This document shows, one piece after another, positions 1 through 8,214 of a stretch of DNA of 64,000 nucleotides. Position numbers and translations under genes: made by a program. Within the stretch, counting starts at the first letter, position 1. Each line of letters begins with the position of its first letter. Origin of the DNA: Rhodanobacter soli (GTDB lineage Bacteria > Pseudomonadota > Gammaproteobacteria > Xanthomonadales > Rhodanobacteraceae); assembly GCF_040548735.1 (NCBI RefSeq), contig NZ_JBEPSD010000001.1:1550001-1614000 (forward strand), in the 5' to 3' direction. Below the pieces are notes generated by a model, which was not told the DNA's origin, searched no databases, and was given only the letters and a program-made list of their open reading frames with translations.

Positions 1-62
1 ATTTATCCACTCGCCGTCGCGGCGCACCATGCACCCTCCTTTCACCCACCGGAGCGACAACC

Positions 63-1070
63 ATGCAGACCCGCACTCTCGGCAAGAATCCTCATGGAAA
101 GCCGGGCCCCCAGGTCTCCGCCCTCGGCCTCGGCTGCATGGGCATGAGCGCGTTCTACGGCCAGCACGACGACGCCGAATCGATCGCCACCATCCACCAC
201 GCACTGGACCGCGGCCTCAACCTGCTCGACACCGCCGACATGTACGGCCCGCACACCAACGAGGTACTGGTGGGCAAGGCGATCAAGGGGCGCCGCCAGC
301 AGGCCTTCGTCGCCACCAAGTTCGGCATCGTGCGCAACCCGGACGACCCGCAGGCGCGCGGCGTCAACGGCCGCCCGGAGTACGTGCGCGCGGCCTGCGA
401 CGCCAGCCTGCAGCGGCTCGGCATCGATACCATCGACCTGTACTACCAGCATCGCGTCGACCCGGGCGTGCCGATCGAGGAGACCGTCGGCGCGATGGCC
501 GAACTGGTTGTCGCCGGCAAGGTGCGCTACCTCGGCCTGAGCGAGGCCTCCGGCGCCACGCTGGAACGTGCGTACAAGGTGCACCCGATCGCCGCGTTGC
601 AAAGCGAGTTCTCGCTGTGGACGCGCGACCCGCAAACGAACGGCATGCTCGCCGCCTGCCGCAGACTCGGCGTCAGCCTGGTCGCCTATTCGCCGCTGGG
701 CCGCGGCTTCCTCACCGGTGCGATCCGCTCGCCGGACGATTTCGACGCCGACGACTACCGCCGCGGCAGCCCGCGTTTCATGGGCGACAACTTCACCCGC
801 AACCTGCAACTGGTCGAACAGGTGAAAACGCTGGCCGCCGACAAGGGCTGCTCGCCCGCGCAGCTGGCGCTGGCCTGGGTGCTGGCGCAGGACGAGGACG
901 TGCTGGCCATCCCCGGCACACGCAAACGCAGCCGGCTGGACGAAAACCTCGGTGCGCTCGACGTGCGGCTCAGCGCCGCCGAACTCGCGGCGATCGACGC
1001 GGTGTTTCCTCCCGACGCCGCCGTCGGCAATCGCTACGCCGACGCTATGATGCACATGGTGAACATGTAA
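63..1070 (+). CDS. Aldo/keto reductase (AKR13-like)
   Basis: NADPH-dependent oxidoreductase of the aldo/keto reductase superfamily, 335 aa, a full-length (beta/alpha)8 barrel acting in the cytoplasm. The N-terminus has the LGLGCMGMS motif. The expected catalytic tetrad is visible as D56 and Y61 (in LLDTADMYG), K86 (ATKFG) and H130 (LYYQHRVD). The [14 protein letters not shown] and IPGTR motifs mark the cofactor pocket. The start is the ATG preceded by a purine-rich stretch (GGAGCGAC). The substrate cannot be told from sequence; the best relatives act on aldehydes and quinones. It stands alone upstream of queF with two hairpins between them. Confidence 0.93.
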   Translation: MQTRTLGKNPHGKPGPQVSALGLGCMGMSAFYGQHDDAESIATIHHALDRGLNLLDTADMYGPHTNEVLVGKAIKGRRQQAFVATKFGIVRNPDDPQARGVNGRPEYVRAACDASLQRLGIDTIDLYYQHRVDPGVPIEETVGAMAELVVAGKVRYLGLSEASGATLERAYKVHPIAALQSEFSLWTRDPQTNGMLAACRRLGVSLVAYSPLGRGFLTGAIRSPDDFDADDYRRGSPRFMGDNFTRNLQLVEQVKTLAADKGCSPAQLALAWVLAQDEDVLAIPGTRKRSRLDENLGALDVRLSAAELAAIDAVFPPDAAVGNRYADAMMHMVNM

Positions 1071-1079
1071 CGCCGTGCT

Positions 1080-1185
1080 CCCTCCCCTGCTCTGCAGGGG
1101 AGGGGTGGGGTGGGGTGGGGTGCTTTTGACTTTGCGGCAACTCGGAGCAACCCCCTCCCAACCTCCCCCTGCACGCAGGGGGAGG
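1080..1185. repeat. Two GC-rich hairpins flanking a (GGGGT)n G-quadruplex motif
   Basis: A perfect 11-bp inverted repeat (CCCTCCCCTGC / GCAGGGGAGGG, 3-nt loop) lies at 1080-1104. It is followed by four runs of GGGG separated by single T residues (1102-1120), then TGCTTTTGA. A second 11-bp inverted repeat (CCTCCCCCTGC / GCAGGGGGAGG, 2-nt loop) lies at 1162-1185. A similar CCCTCCCCTGGGAGCAG fragment recurs near 62330, suggesting a dispersed REP-like family. The first hairpin may also terminate the reductase transcript. Confidence 0.6.
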
Positions 1186-1225
1186 AGCTAAGGGCCGAAG
1201 CGGAAGAACAGCTAAACTTCACCGC

Positions 1226-2050
1226 ATGAGCACCCCCGAACACTCCCCGCTCGGCAAGGACACCGCCTACGCCGACCGCTACGATCCGCGCCTGCTGTTT
1301 CCGATCCCGCGCGCGGACAAGCGCGCCGAGATCGGCGTGGCCGAAACGCTGCCGTTCCATGGCGTGGACATCTGGAACGCCTACGAGCTGTCGTGGCTCG
1401 ACCTGCGCGGCAAGCCGCAGGTGGCGCTGGCCGAGTTCCACGTGCCGGCATCCTCGCCGCACATCATCGAATCGAAGTCGTTCAAGCTGTACCTCAACGG
1501 CTTCGCGCAGGAGCGCATCGCGGACGCCGCGACGCTGTCCGCCACCCTGATGCACGACCTGTCCGCGGCGGCCGGCGCGGTGGTCAACGTGCAATTGCGC
1601 GACGCATGCGCCGCTGCGCTTCCCGTCATCGACCTGGATGGACGCCTGCTCGACGACCAGGACATCGCCATCGACCACTACGGCCCGCCGAACGCCGATT
1701 TCCTGCAGGCCGACATCGCCGCCACGCCGGTGGCGGAAACCCTGGTCTCGCACCTGCTGCGCTCGAACTGCCCGGTCACCGGACAACCCGACTGGGGCAG
1801 CGTGCAGATCGCCTACCATGGCGCGCCGATCGACCACGCCGGCCTGCTGCGCTACCTGGTCTCCTTCCGCACCCACAACGAATTCCACGAGCAATGCGTG
1901 GAACGCATCTTCGTCGACCTGACGCAGCGCTGCGCGCCGCGTCAGCTCAGCGTGTACGCGCGCTACACCCGCCGCGGCGGGCTGGACATCAACCCGTTCC
2001 GCAGCAGCACGCCGGCCACGCCCGGCAATCCGCGCACGGTTCGGCAGTAG
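1226..2050 (+). CDS. queF: NADPH-dependent 7-cyano-7-deazaguanine reductase QueF (long form)
   Basis: Reduces preQ0 (7-cyano-7-deazaguanine) to preQ1 in queuosine tRNA modification; cytoplasmic. At 274 aa it matches the two-domain long QueF type, as in E. coli. The N-terminal half holds the [10 protein letters not shown] motif that contacts substrate and NADPH. The C-terminal half has the nucleophile Cys182 in [12 protein letters not shown] with the partner Asp189 seven residues later, the same spacing as E. coli Cys190/Asp197. The C-terminal [10 protein letters not shown] and YARYTRRGG motifs are typical. It appears monocistronic, and no queuosine neighbour is visible. Confidence 0.97.
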   Translation: MSTPEHSPLGKDTAYADRYDPRLLFPIPRADKRAEIGVAETLPFHGVDIWNAYELSWLDLRGKPQVALAEFHVPASSPHIIESKSFKLYLNGFAQERIADAATLSATLMHDLSAAAGAVVNVQLRDACAAALPVIDLDGRLLDDQDIAIDHYGPPNADFLQADIAATPVAETLVSHLLRSNCPVTGQPDWGSVQIAYHGAPIDHAGLLRYLVSFRTHNEFHEQCVERIFVDLTQRCAPRQLSVYARYTRRGGLDINPFRSSTPATPGNPRTVRQ

Positions 2051-2190
2051 CGCCACGCGTCGTCGCCGCGTGAAAGTCCGGACCCGGCGATTTCCGCCGG
2101 TAATCGGCGCTTCAGATCGGTGGCGCTAGCCTCGATGTTCTGACCCAGGGCCAAGGAGCGGCCTGCCACGTCATCGACACCGGAGTTCCC

Positions 2191-2787
2191 ATGACACGAT
2201 CCATGCGTTTCACCGTGCTGTACAGCGCCACCGTGGCCGGCCTGCTGCTGCTCGGCGGCTGCGGCAAGAACGAACCGGCGCCGGCCGGTACGCCGGCCCC
2301 GGCCAGCACCGCACCGGCGTCAGCGACGACGGCGCCCGCACCTGCCGGCACGGCGGCAGCGTTGCCGCCGGCCGGCGCAGCCCCGGCCGGTACGGCCAGC
2401 GTGGCGAGCGCCGCCTCGGTGGCAGCACCGGCCGCCACACCCGCGCCGCTCACGGTGGCCAAGCTGACCCTGGGCAGCGCGGTGAACGCCGAGCACCAGG
2501 TAACCCGCGCCAGCAACAGCTTCGCCACCAACGACAAGACCATCTACGCCAGCGTCGCCACCGAAGGCAGCAGCGGCGGCGCCACGCTCAACGCGAAGTG
2601 GAGCTACCTGGAAGGCCAGGGCCAGCTGGTCAGCAGCATCAGCCAGTCGATCGCCACCGACGGCCCCGCCGTCACCACGTTCAAGGTGCAGAACCCCGAC
2701 CTGTGGCCGGAAGGCAAGTACAAGGTCGAGATCTCGCTCGACGGCAAACCGGTGGCGAAGCAGGATTTCGCGATCAGGAAGAGCTGA
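2191..2787 (+). CDS. Lipoprotein with Ala/Pro-rich linker
   Basis: A 198-aa predicted lipoprotein. The N-terminus is a signal peptide with the lipobox LLLGGC (Cys about residue 24). It is followed by a low-complexity Ala/Pro/Thr linker of about 60 residues, which could span the periplasm or peptidoglycan. The C-terminal ~110 residues form a globular domain (VAKLTLGSAV, DLWPEGKYKVEISLDG) that looks like a beta-rich substrate- or protein-binding module. I do not recognise the family. The gene ends at a strong bidirectional terminator shared with the convergent phosphodiesterase gene. Confidence 0.8.
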   Translation: MTRSMRFTVLYSATVAGLLLLGGCGKNEPAPAGTPAPASTAPASATTAPAPAGTAAALPPAGAAPAGTASVASAASVAAPAATPAPLTVAKLTLGSAVNAEHQVTRASNSFATNDKTIYASVATEGSSGGATLNAKWSYLEGQGQLVSSISQSIATDGPAVTTFKVQNPDLWPEGKYKVEISLDGKPVAKQDFAIRKS

Positions 2788-2807
2788 CTTCGCTCGATCC
2801 GGCATGC

Positions 2808-2842
2808 ATGCAAAAAGGCGCCTGGCAGGCGCCTTTTTGCAT
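2808..2842. terminator. Bidirectional rho-independent terminator
   Basis: A perfect stem (AAAAAGGCGCC / GGCGCCTTTTT, TGGCA-type loop) is flanked by A- and T-runs. It can terminate both the plus-strand lipoprotein gene and the minus-strand phosphodiesterase gene. Confidence 0.92.
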
Positions 2843-2845
2843 GGT

Positions 2846-3967
2846 TCAGCGCCCGTCCAGCGCCTTGCGCCCGATCGCCGGATCGTCGGTGAAGAACGCA
2901 TCGATGCCGGTGGCGAGGTAGCGGCGGATTTCGGCGATGGCACCGGCTTGGTTGACGTGGCGCGGGTCGGCGCCCTGCCACAGGTCGGGCGGCAGGAAAT
3001 GGTTCTCGGGACGGAAGGTGTACGGGTGCACCTCGAGGCCGGCAGCATGCGCGTCGTGCACCAGGCTGGTGGGTGCGCCGAGCGTGCGGTTGGACGCCAG
3101 CGGGATGATCGCGCGGATGTTCGGCCCGATCGCATCCGCATAACCGGCGATCCCGCGCAGCCCGGCCGGCGTCATCATCTGCGCATAGGTCAGCTTGCCG
3201 CCTGCAGCAGCCACGTCGTACGGCTGCTCCACCGCGTCGCCGAGCAGCTGCAGAAGGCGGATATTGCCGTGCATGCCGTCGCCGAGCTTGCCGCGCAGGT
3301 ACTTCAGGTTGCCGACCTCGAACGACTGGATCTCCACCGGCGCCGTGCGGGTGTAGGCGTGCGCGGCCAGCGCGGCGAGCAGCCTGTCCTCCAGCGGCAG
3401 GCCGATCGTGCGGAAATACGTGCCGTGCTTGATTTCCGGGATGATCCCGATCACCTGCCCGCGTGCCGTCGATTCGGCGGCGACGAGGTCGATGACCTCG
3501 TCCAGCGTGGCGATCGGGAACTGGCCGTCGTACCGCGTGCTGCGCAGCTTCGGCAGCCGCTCGCGTGCGCGCAGTGACTTCAGCTCGGCCAGGCTGAAGT
3601 CCTCGCTGAACCAGCCGGTCACTTGCCTGCCATCGATCAGCTTGCCGGTCCTGCGCGCGGCGAACTCGGGATGGTCGGCCACATCGGTGGTGCTGCCGAT
3701 CTCGTTTTCGTGGCGCGTCACCAGCACGCCATCCTTCGTCATCACCAGGTCCGGCTCGACGAAGTCGGCGCCGTCGGCGATCGCCTTCGCATACGAAGCC
3801 AGCGTGTGCTCCGGACGCAGCGCGCTGGCGCCGCGATGGCCGATCACCAGCACCCTGGCGGCAAGCGGTTTCTCGGCGGCAGCGGCGGCAGGCGTGGGCA
3901 TTCCACGGAGCATAAAGGAACGTGGCGGACGCGCAGCGACGCCATGGCGCATAACGCCATGGGACAT
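2846..3967 (-). CDS. Glycerophosphodiester phosphodiesterase family protein, probably 5'-truncated
   Basis: GDPD TIM-barrel enzyme that hydrolyses glycerophosphodiesters to glycerol-3-phosphate and an alcohol. The catalytic motifs are present: GHRGASALRPEHT (HR...PE), EPDLVMTKDG (ExD) and TRHE, with PEIKHG further on. About 373 aa from the ATG at 3967. Periplasmic relatives (GlpQ) start with a signal peptide, but the residues before the barrel here (MSHGVMRHGVAARPPRS) are not one. The ATG overlaps the outermost bases of the proposed transposon end, so the native start and promoter were probably lost on insertion. Another in-frame ATG lies at 4075, inside the island, and is less likely. It may be expressed weakly or not at all. 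Confidence 0.85.
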   Translation of the reverse strand: MSHGVMRHGVAARPPRSFMLRGMPTPAAAAAEKPLAARVLVIGHRGASALRPEHTLASYAKAIADGADFVEPDLVMTKDGVLVTRHENEIGSTTDVADHPEFAARRTGKLIDGRQVTGWFSEDFSLAELKSLRARERLPKLRSTRYDGQFPIATLDEVIDLVAAESTARGQVIGIIPEIKHGTYFRTIGLPLEDRLLAALAAHAYTRTAPVEIQSFEVGNLKYLRGKLGDGMHGNIRLLQLLGDAVEQPYDVAAAGGKLTYAQMMTPAGLRGIAGYADAIGPNIRAIIPLASNRTLGAPTSLVHDAHAAGLEVHPYTFRPENHFLPPDLWQGADPRHVNQAGAIAEIRRYLATGIDAFFTDDPAIGRKALDGR

Positions 3968-4067
3968 GGACAAATTCTCAAAAACTGTCGCTACCGGTAA
4001 GCATAAGGTGTCAGCAGACCCACCGCTTTGACAAAAACGATGCGGTTCAGGGCCACATAACGTGACA
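3967..4067 (+). repeat. Left transposon end with TnsB-like binding repeats
   Basis: Contains TGGACAAAT (3967-3975), CAAAAACTGTCG (3979-3990), CATAAGGTGTCA (4002-4013) and CATAACGTGACA (4056-4067). They share the consensus CATAAnGTGtCA with the right end, and resemble published TnsB sites such as the CATAAAGTGATA repeats of Tn6677. Confidence 0.55.
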
Positions 4068-4199
4068 ACACACACGAGGTCGTCACGTCAGCGGCAACTT
4101 GGGCTGCCCGATCCTGTCGCTTGGCGCGACATTCCCGTCCTAGCCCGTGCGACAGGCATGGAGGATGCTGAATCCAAAACAGCTCCGTGAGGATCGGCC

Positions 4200-4478
4200 G
4201 TGACAATGCCAGACGAAAGAACCAGGGCACTCCTATGGGCAGGTGGCTTCCTGATCGAACTTGCTCGAGACAATAGGCTTCCCTTAGACATCCGGCAGCA
4301 TGCTGTGATGATCGCACGTCACTTCCCGACGATCGAGGACATCTCGGCGATGGCGCTTCTCAAGCATCCATCCGGTCTCGGTCTCGGGCTGGCGTCTCCT
4401 GAGATTTCGTGGATTGAAGGATGTCGCTACGGCCCTCTGCGCCACTCCACCCGCATTGCTTGGCCTGAAGTGAACTGA
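4200..4478 (+). CDS. BPSL0761-like small conserved protein
   Basis: A 92-aa protein read from GTG at 4200; an in-frame ATG lies at 4206. It opens with MTMPDERTRALLWAGGFL and has the HFPTIEDISAMALLKHPSG and EGCRYGPLRHSTR segments that I recognise from the BPSL0761 family, a small group of unknown function often carried on proteobacterial genomic islands. No catalytic motif, signal peptide or membrane segment is evident. It is the only gene between the left island edge and the distal end of the cassette array, and it is not followed by a recognisable attC on its own strand. Confidence 0.7.
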   Translation: MTMPDERTRALLWAGGFLIELARDNRLPLDIRQHAVMIARHFPTIEDISAMALLKHPSGLGLGLASPEISWIEGCRYGPLRHSTRIAWPEVN

Positions 4479-4669
4479 ATTGGCTGTTGACCATCGTCAA
4501 AGGAGGGCGTGCGCGCACCGATGAAGTTGCTCACTAGAACCAACTGATCATGATCGGTGCACCGGCATCCTGATCTGCGAGATGCCATCGGCCGCAACCG
4601 GCCGGAACCTGCCAACAACGGCCGGTCGCCTGCTACAAATGCATGCCGAAAAGCAGCCATTGCCGTGAG
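4479..4669. other. Gene-free spacer before the distal end of the integron array
   Basis: I see no supported gene here. The stretch is a transition between the BPSL0761-like gene and the last, degenerate attC. Confidence 0.5.
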
Positions 4670-4715
4670 ATTTAACGCTTGAGTTAAGCGGCGGCGAAGC
4701 TGTCCGCTCGATGCA
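4670..4715 (-). repeat. Degenerate terminal attC
   Basis: The motif ATTTAAC and the half AGTTAAGCGGCGGCGAAGC are kept. The other arm decays after GTCCGCTCGATGC, and no GTTRRRY core follows. It is a remnant marking the distal end of the array. Confidence 0.6.
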
Positions 4716-4744
4716 CTCGGCGTGCGACATCTTTTCCATAAGGG

Positions 4745-4801
4745 GCCTAACGCTGGAGTTAAGCGGCGGCGAAGCCGTCCGCCTTGAACGAATGGTTAGG
4801 T
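4745..4801 (-). repeat. attC, cassette 38
   Basis: Core sites GCCTAAC and GTTAGGT enclose the standard 57-bp palindromic arms (GTTAAG with CTTGAAC). Confidence 0.9.
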
Positions 4802-5083
4802 GCCACGAGCTGGCGCCTCTTGCCCCCAAATTACACCCTTTGCACTTACCGACAGACCAGCAACTCGCCGCAGCTCCTGCCAAGGTTGAGTGGAGGTCTC
4901 GTACTCGATGATCTCGTAGCTACGCCCGCAGGTTTGCCAGCTCTTGCATGGAGCAACGTTGGGCTCGTGATCCCAAGGGATCGTTGCTAAGTGGCGCAAA
5001 GCGCCCCATGCATTGTCTAAAGACTCATGCTCGCTGACTTGCTCAGCGTGGCTCTCGTCCTCGATTACGAAACACTTTGGCAT
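4796..5083 (-). CDS. Cassette 38 hypothetical protein
   Basis: A 95-aa soluble protein of unknown family, beginning MPKCFVIEDESHAEQVSEHE, with Trp-rich segments (AWGALRHLATIPWDHEPN, QPWQELRRV). The start lies 4 bp from the attC core, as expected for a cassette gene, and the stop falls within its own attC. The acidic N-terminus and SYEIIEYE stretch suggest a small alpha/beta protein. It is the oldest (most distal) intact cassette. Confidence 0.65.
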   Translation of the reverse strand: MPKCFVIEDESHAEQVSEHESLDNAWGALRHLATIPWDHEPNVAPCKSWQTCGRSYEIIEYETSTQPWQELRRVAGLSVSAKGVIWGQEAPARGT

Positions 5084-5086
5084 GGC

Positions 5087-5143
5087 ACCTAACGCTGGAG
5101 TTAAGCGGCGGCGTAGCCGTCCGCCTTGAACGAACTGTTAGGC
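5087..5143 (-). repeat. attC, cassette 37
   Basis: Core sites ACCTAAC and GTTAGGC; standard 57-bp type. Confidence 0.9.
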
Positions 5144-5566
5144 GCGATGTTCGATTTTGGCACGAAAGACCAACGTGACAATTTGGATGCCGAGAAGTAC
5201 CCCGACAGCCATAGCTATAGGCACCAAGGCCTCGACATAGAACGGAACCTGCGAGATGGCTAGACGAGCCAAAACCACCAAGCCTGACGCCAAGCACGCG
5301 TAGGCGCCTAGGTGGAAGAATTGAAGAGGTTGATGAAAATTGAAAGGGTTGAGTTGCCATGAAGCGCGGAACCACTCCTTTGCGGAGCGCGGATTGAACA
5401 CTTGAAGTCCGAGAACAAAGACCATGCCAACGATACAGAATAGGAAGATGGCCAGTAACGAATCCCAGTCGATTGGGGGTAACGCCTGAGGGCGAAGTGG
5501 TGTGAACAGTGCACCAGCCGCTGACGCGACAATTATTACCCACCTCACGATTACCCATGTGCGCAT
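5138..5566 (-). CDS. Cassette 37 membrane protein
   Basis: A 142-aa integral membrane protein with about four hydrophobic segments: near residues 8-25, 37-55, 88-107 and 112-134. No enzymatic motif is seen. The family is not recognised. The stop codon lies inside the attC of the same cassette. Confidence 0.65.
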   Translation of the reverse strand: MRTWVIVRWVIIVASAAGALFTPLRPQALPPIDWDSLLAIFLFCIVGMVFVLGLQVFNPRSAKEWFRASWQLNPFNFHQPLQFFHLGAYACLASGLVVLARLAISQVPFYVEALVPIAMAVGVLLGIQIVTLVFRAKIEHRA

Positions 5567-5575
5567 GTTTTTGAC

Positions 5576-5632
5576 GCCTAACGCTTGAGTTAAGCGGCGG
5601 CGAAGCCGTCCGCCTTGAACGAGATGTTAGGC
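5576..5632 (-). repeat. attC, cassette 36
   Basis: Core sites GCCTAAC and GTTAGGC; standard 57-bp type. Confidence 0.9.
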
Positions 5633-5637
5633 GGACG

Positions 5638-5925
5638 CTACCAACGCCAGCCATAACGACGCTTTCTTGTGTTGTGCATCTGCTTCGAGGCTTCAGCGTC
5701 GACGATGAACAAGCCGCTGCTACCTGTCGAAGCACCATAGACGCCAAGCCACACGAACCAAGCAGCAACACCTACCGCCGCGAGACTATAAAAAACGTTT
5801 GATAACGGCACACTCCCGTGGAAGTAGCGCCATACCGTAAGGCCAGCTCCGCCGGCTAAGAACGCCGCAAATAAGAAGCAGAAGAGCCGACGAATCCATA
5901 GCCACGTTGTTGCGATCCATTTCAT
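5638..5925 (-). CDS. Cassette 36 membrane protein
   Basis: A 95-aa protein with two hydrophobic segments (about residues 14-32 and 44-63) and a basic C-terminus (RKRRYGWRW). It fits a small inner-membrane protein with a cytoplasmic tail. The family is unknown. Confidence 0.6.
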   Translation of the reverse strand: MKWIATTWLWIRRLFCFLFAAFLAGGAGLTVWRYFHGSVPLSNVFYSLAAVGVAAWFVWLGVYGASTGSSGLFIVDAEASKQMHNTRKRRYGWRW

Positions 5926-5929
5926 AGAA

Positions 5930-5986
5930 GCCTAACGCTGGAGTTAAGCGGCGGCGAAGCCGTCCGCCTTGAACGAGATGTTAGGC
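5930..5986 (-). repeat. attC, cassette 35
   Basis: Core sites GCCTAAC and GTTAGGC; standard 57-bp type. Confidence 0.9.
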
Positions 5987-5987
5987 C

Positions 5988-6386
5988 TTATCCGCGAAAT
6001 GGAAGAGGCCACTTTGACAAGCCCTCCTCGCCGTACTCACGGATGTAGGAGTCCGTGCTGCGAGCAAGTGTTTCGAGTGCTACCCGCGACTGCTCAGTGC
6101 CTATGCGAGCCAGAGCGTAGGCACATTTACGCTGAAATGCATGAAGGTTGCCCCACTCAACCAGATGGCCGAACGGAATATCGATGGCTTTTTGAATTGC
6201 CTCAACAGCACTTGGCTCCCCAAGGAGCCCGAGGTCAAAGACAATATCCTCATGCAGGTCATGCCAGTCGTCTAGCAGGAGCCTCATCAAGATGGACGCT
6301 GGAACCTTTGCTTTCGACAACGCTTGGCGCAATGCCTCGCCGTCCTTGGCTCGCTCTGCAGCTAGAACTTCGTCAAAGTCTGTCAT
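5988..6386 (-). CDS. Cassette 35 HEAT-repeat-like protein
   Basis: A 132-aa all-helical soluble protein. Repeated segments such as LHEDIVFDLGLLGEPSAVEA and CAYALARIGTEQSRVALETL look like HEAT repeats, which act as protein-binding scaffolds. Similar short HEAT-like proteins occur as cassette genes and in immunity contexts, but no partner is visible here. Confidence 0.7.
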   Translation of the reverse strand: MTDFDEVLAAERAKDGEALRQALSKAKVPASILMRLLLDDWHDLHEDIVFDLGLLGEPSAVEAIQKAIDIPFGHLVEWGNLHAFQRKCAYALARIGTEQSRVALETLARSTDSYIREYGEEGLSKWPLPFRG

Positions 6387-6389
6387 AAG

Positions 6390-6446
6390 GCCTAACGCTG
6401 GAATTGAGCGGCGGCGTAGCCGTCCGCCTCGAATGACTGGTTAGAC
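6390..6446 (-). repeat. attC, cassette 34
   Basis: Core sites GCCTAAC and GTTAGAC. The arms carry the covarying variant ATTGAG / CTCGAAT. Confidence 0.9.
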
Positions 6447-6480
6447 GCCACCGAGCGACCGAGCTCGGGTGTAGGCGCGG

Positions 6481-6933
6481 CTACTTTGCTTTGCATGCTT
6501 TGAAGGAACTCGACACAAACGTGTGGTCATCCAAATCCTTAAATTGGATCATGAAACTTTTGGGATAGTCTGCGGGCACCAAGCCGTATAGCGAACCCAC
6601 GATTTCAGCCGAGTCGCCGGGACCAATAGACAATGTGTCCGGCGGCATGGGGCCATGACCACCTGGGCCATGTTCCCAATCGGTGGCCCCGCCACCGTCG
6701 AGTATTTTGTAGCTAAGCCAGCTGATGTCGTATGGAGGTTGATGCAACGTGGGGTCAATCCAGATCCGTAACTTTCCCTTGCTATCGTTGTGCACTGTCA
6801 TGCGGATAGGGGCCTCTCGGTCTGATGCGCCGCAAATCTGTGTGACTGGCTCGACAGCAATCTTGATCTGCGCTGGATCGACAGTAGCGCAACCAGCAAT
6901 AGCGAGGGCAAGGGCGGCGTACAGAACTTTCAT
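6481..6933 (-). CDS. Cassette 34 lipoprotein
   Basis: A 150-aa predicted lipoprotein. MKVLYAALALAIAGC is a signal peptide with lipobox IAGC. The mature part has a beta-sandwich look (IRMTVHNDSKGKLRIWIDP, LSIGPGDSAEIVGSLYG) and an extracytoplasmic role is likely. A longer reading from 6999 runs through the neighbouring attC and is not the true start. Confidence 0.7.
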   Translation of the reverse strand: MKVLYAALALAIAGCATVDPAQIKIAVEPVTQICGASDREAPIRMTVHNDSKGKLRIWIDPTLHQPPYDISWLSYKILDGGGATDWEHGPGGHGPMPPDTLSIGPGDSAEIVGSLYGLVPADYPKSFMIQFKDLDDHTFVSSSFKACKAK

Positions 6934-6938
6934 GTGGT

Positions 6939-6994
6939 GTCTAACGCTGGAATTAAGCGGCGGCGTAGCCGTCCGCTTGAATGAGATGTTAGAC
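6939..6994 (-). repeat. attC, cassette 33
   Basis: Core sites GTCTAAC and GTTAGAC; 56-bp variant with ATTAAG / CTTGAAT. Confidence 0.9.
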
Positions 6995-6995
6995 C

Positions 6996-7364
6996 TCACT
7001 CTACGTTGAGTGACTCGACTTTGCCATGCTCGACGAGCCTGATGTTGCCGAAGTTGGACACGTGCGCGGAACAGGTGCCAACTGCATGGATGCCACTCAC
7101 GACACGCTCAGGTGCGAGGCAGGAGCCTTGGCACTCGCTGGAGTCCGAGCAAACCTTGCCGGAATCTGTGGTCTTGAGGTCGCAGACTTTTGGCTTGCCC
7201 GGATATGACAAACCAAGCGTTGTCCAGTTGCCACCGCGCGCGCCGCACTCAGCTGCCGTTTGCGGAACTGCGGGCTTTGCGACGGTTGCGGCCAACCTCG
7301 GGTTAGCACAAGCGCTGACGATGAGAGGGGCAATGATCAAGACCAGCACGCGCAGGAAAGTCAT
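6996..7364 (-). CDS. Cassette 33 lipoprotein, Cys-rich
   Basis: A 122-aa predicted lipoprotein with lipobox IVSAC near residue 19. The mature part has many cysteines (AECGARGG, KVCDLKTT, VCSDSSECQGSCL, GTCSAHV), fitting a disulfide-stabilised secreted or outer-membrane-anchored domain. Similar short Cys-rich lipoproteins occur as cassette genes; function unknown. Confidence 0.7.
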   Translation of the reverse strand: MTFLRVLVLIIAPLIVSACANPRLAATVAKPAVPQTAAECGARGGNWTTLGLSYPGKPKVCDLKTTDSGKVCSDSSECQGSCLAPERVVSGIHAVGTCSAHVSNFGNIRLVEHGKVESLNVE

Positions 7365-7372
7365 GTTGTGAG

Positions 7373-7429
7373 GTCTAACGCTGGAGTTAAGCGGCGGCGT
7401 AGCCGTCCGCCTTGAACGAGATGTTAGGC
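7373..7429 (-). repeat. attC, cassette 32
   Basis: Core sites GTCTAAC and GTTAGGC; standard 57-bp type. Confidence 0.9.
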
Positions 7430-7798
7430 CGCGTCACCATGTGCGGTTTCCTCACAGCACGACGCGGCAAAACAGAACCTTTTGCCCAGTTTGAGCAGGT
7501 GCGGAGTGTGGCGCTCCCACCACGCAGCGGCAGACGGTGATTGTGCGCGCAGAGACTCAATGGCAGCGATAACGTCGACAACATAGGCCACGTTGGGTTG
7601 CTCGGCGACCGGTACGCCAAAGAGATTCTTGAACCTAGCCAGCAAACCGTGATCCCTGCCTAGAACTCCGGTCGTGGACCAAATACTTGGCTGTGGCTCT
7701 GGGATGTCAGCAAGCTGGATGGTCACCCCTACCCAAGCCGCGCGGACCCGCTCTGGAGCTTCACCAGGAGGAATCTCAATGATTCGAATATGCCTCAT
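7424..7798 (-). CDS. Cassette 32 hypothetical protein
   Basis: A 124-aa soluble protein starting MRHIRIIEIPPGEAPERVRAA, followed by VGVTIQLADIPEP, which resembles a family of small cassette proteins of unknown role. The C-terminal part is rich in Trp, His and Cys (AAWWERHTPHLL, CFAASCCEET). It has no signal peptide or membrane segment. Confidence 0.65.
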   Translation of the reverse strand: MRHIRIIEIPPGEAPERVRAAWVGVTIQLADIPEPQPSIWSTTGVLGRDHGLLARFKNLFGVPVAEQPNVAYVVDVIAAIESLRAQSPSAAAWWERHTPHLLKLGKRFCFAASCCEETAHGDAA

Positions 7799-7802
7799 AG
7801 CG

Positions 7803-7862
7803 GCCTAACGCTGGAGTTAAGCGGCGCGCGGTACGCGCGTCCGCTTGAATGAGTGGTTAGGC
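7803..7862 (-). repeat. attC, cassette 31 (variant centre)
   Basis: Core sites GCCTAAC and GTTAGGC. The loop-proximal part is GCGCGCGGTACGCGCGT instead of GGCGGCGAAGCCGTC. The same variant recurs at 12230. Confidence 0.9.
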
Positions 7863-7867
7863 CTGCC

Positions 7868-8146
7868 TCAGTGCGCATGCAGAAGTGCAAAGACCAGGAG
7901 CCCAACGAAGGATAGCAGCCACCAACAAGCGGTGATAAGAAGCCAGCGGATCTCTGATGCCTTTAGTTGATTGTAGATGGCATCGATACCCCTTCTCTGC
8001 CTGATGCGTCGCCGTAATTCGGAGAACGCAAATGGTGGCAGCTCCGCGAATAGCTGCACACGCCACTCGTAGAGGGACACTTGAACAAGCTTAGCGGCGA
8101 AAACGAGCCATGGCGCTACAAAGCAAATTGGAACAAGGGTGTCCAT
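7868..8146 (-). CDS. Cassette 31 membrane protein
   Basis: A 92-aa protein from the ATG at 8146 (MDTLVPICFVAPWLVFAAKL). It has a hydrophobic N-terminal segment, a basic central helix (ELRRRIRQRRG) and a C-terminal hydrophobic segment (WLLITACWWLLSFVGLLVFA). A longer reading upstream crosses the adjacent attC. The family is unknown. Confidence 0.6.
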   Translation of the reverse strand: MDTLVPICFVAPWLVFAAKLVQVSLYEWRVQLFAELPPFAFSELRRRIRQRRGIDAIYNQLKASEIRWLLITACWWLLSFVGLLVFALLHAH

Positions 8147-8157
8147 GCTGCGGTTTG

Positions 8158-8214
8158 GCCTAACGCTGGAGTTAAGCGGCGGCGTAGCCGTCCGCCTTGA
8201 ACGAAATGTTAGAC
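8158..8214 (-). repeat. attC, cassette 30
   Basis: Core sites GCCTAAC and GTTAGAC; standard 57-bp type. Confidence 0.9.

Noticed and set aside
4200..4478. BPSL0761-like gene as a reversed integron cassette
   Set aside because: No attC on its own strand follows it, and it lies outside the degenerate last attC.
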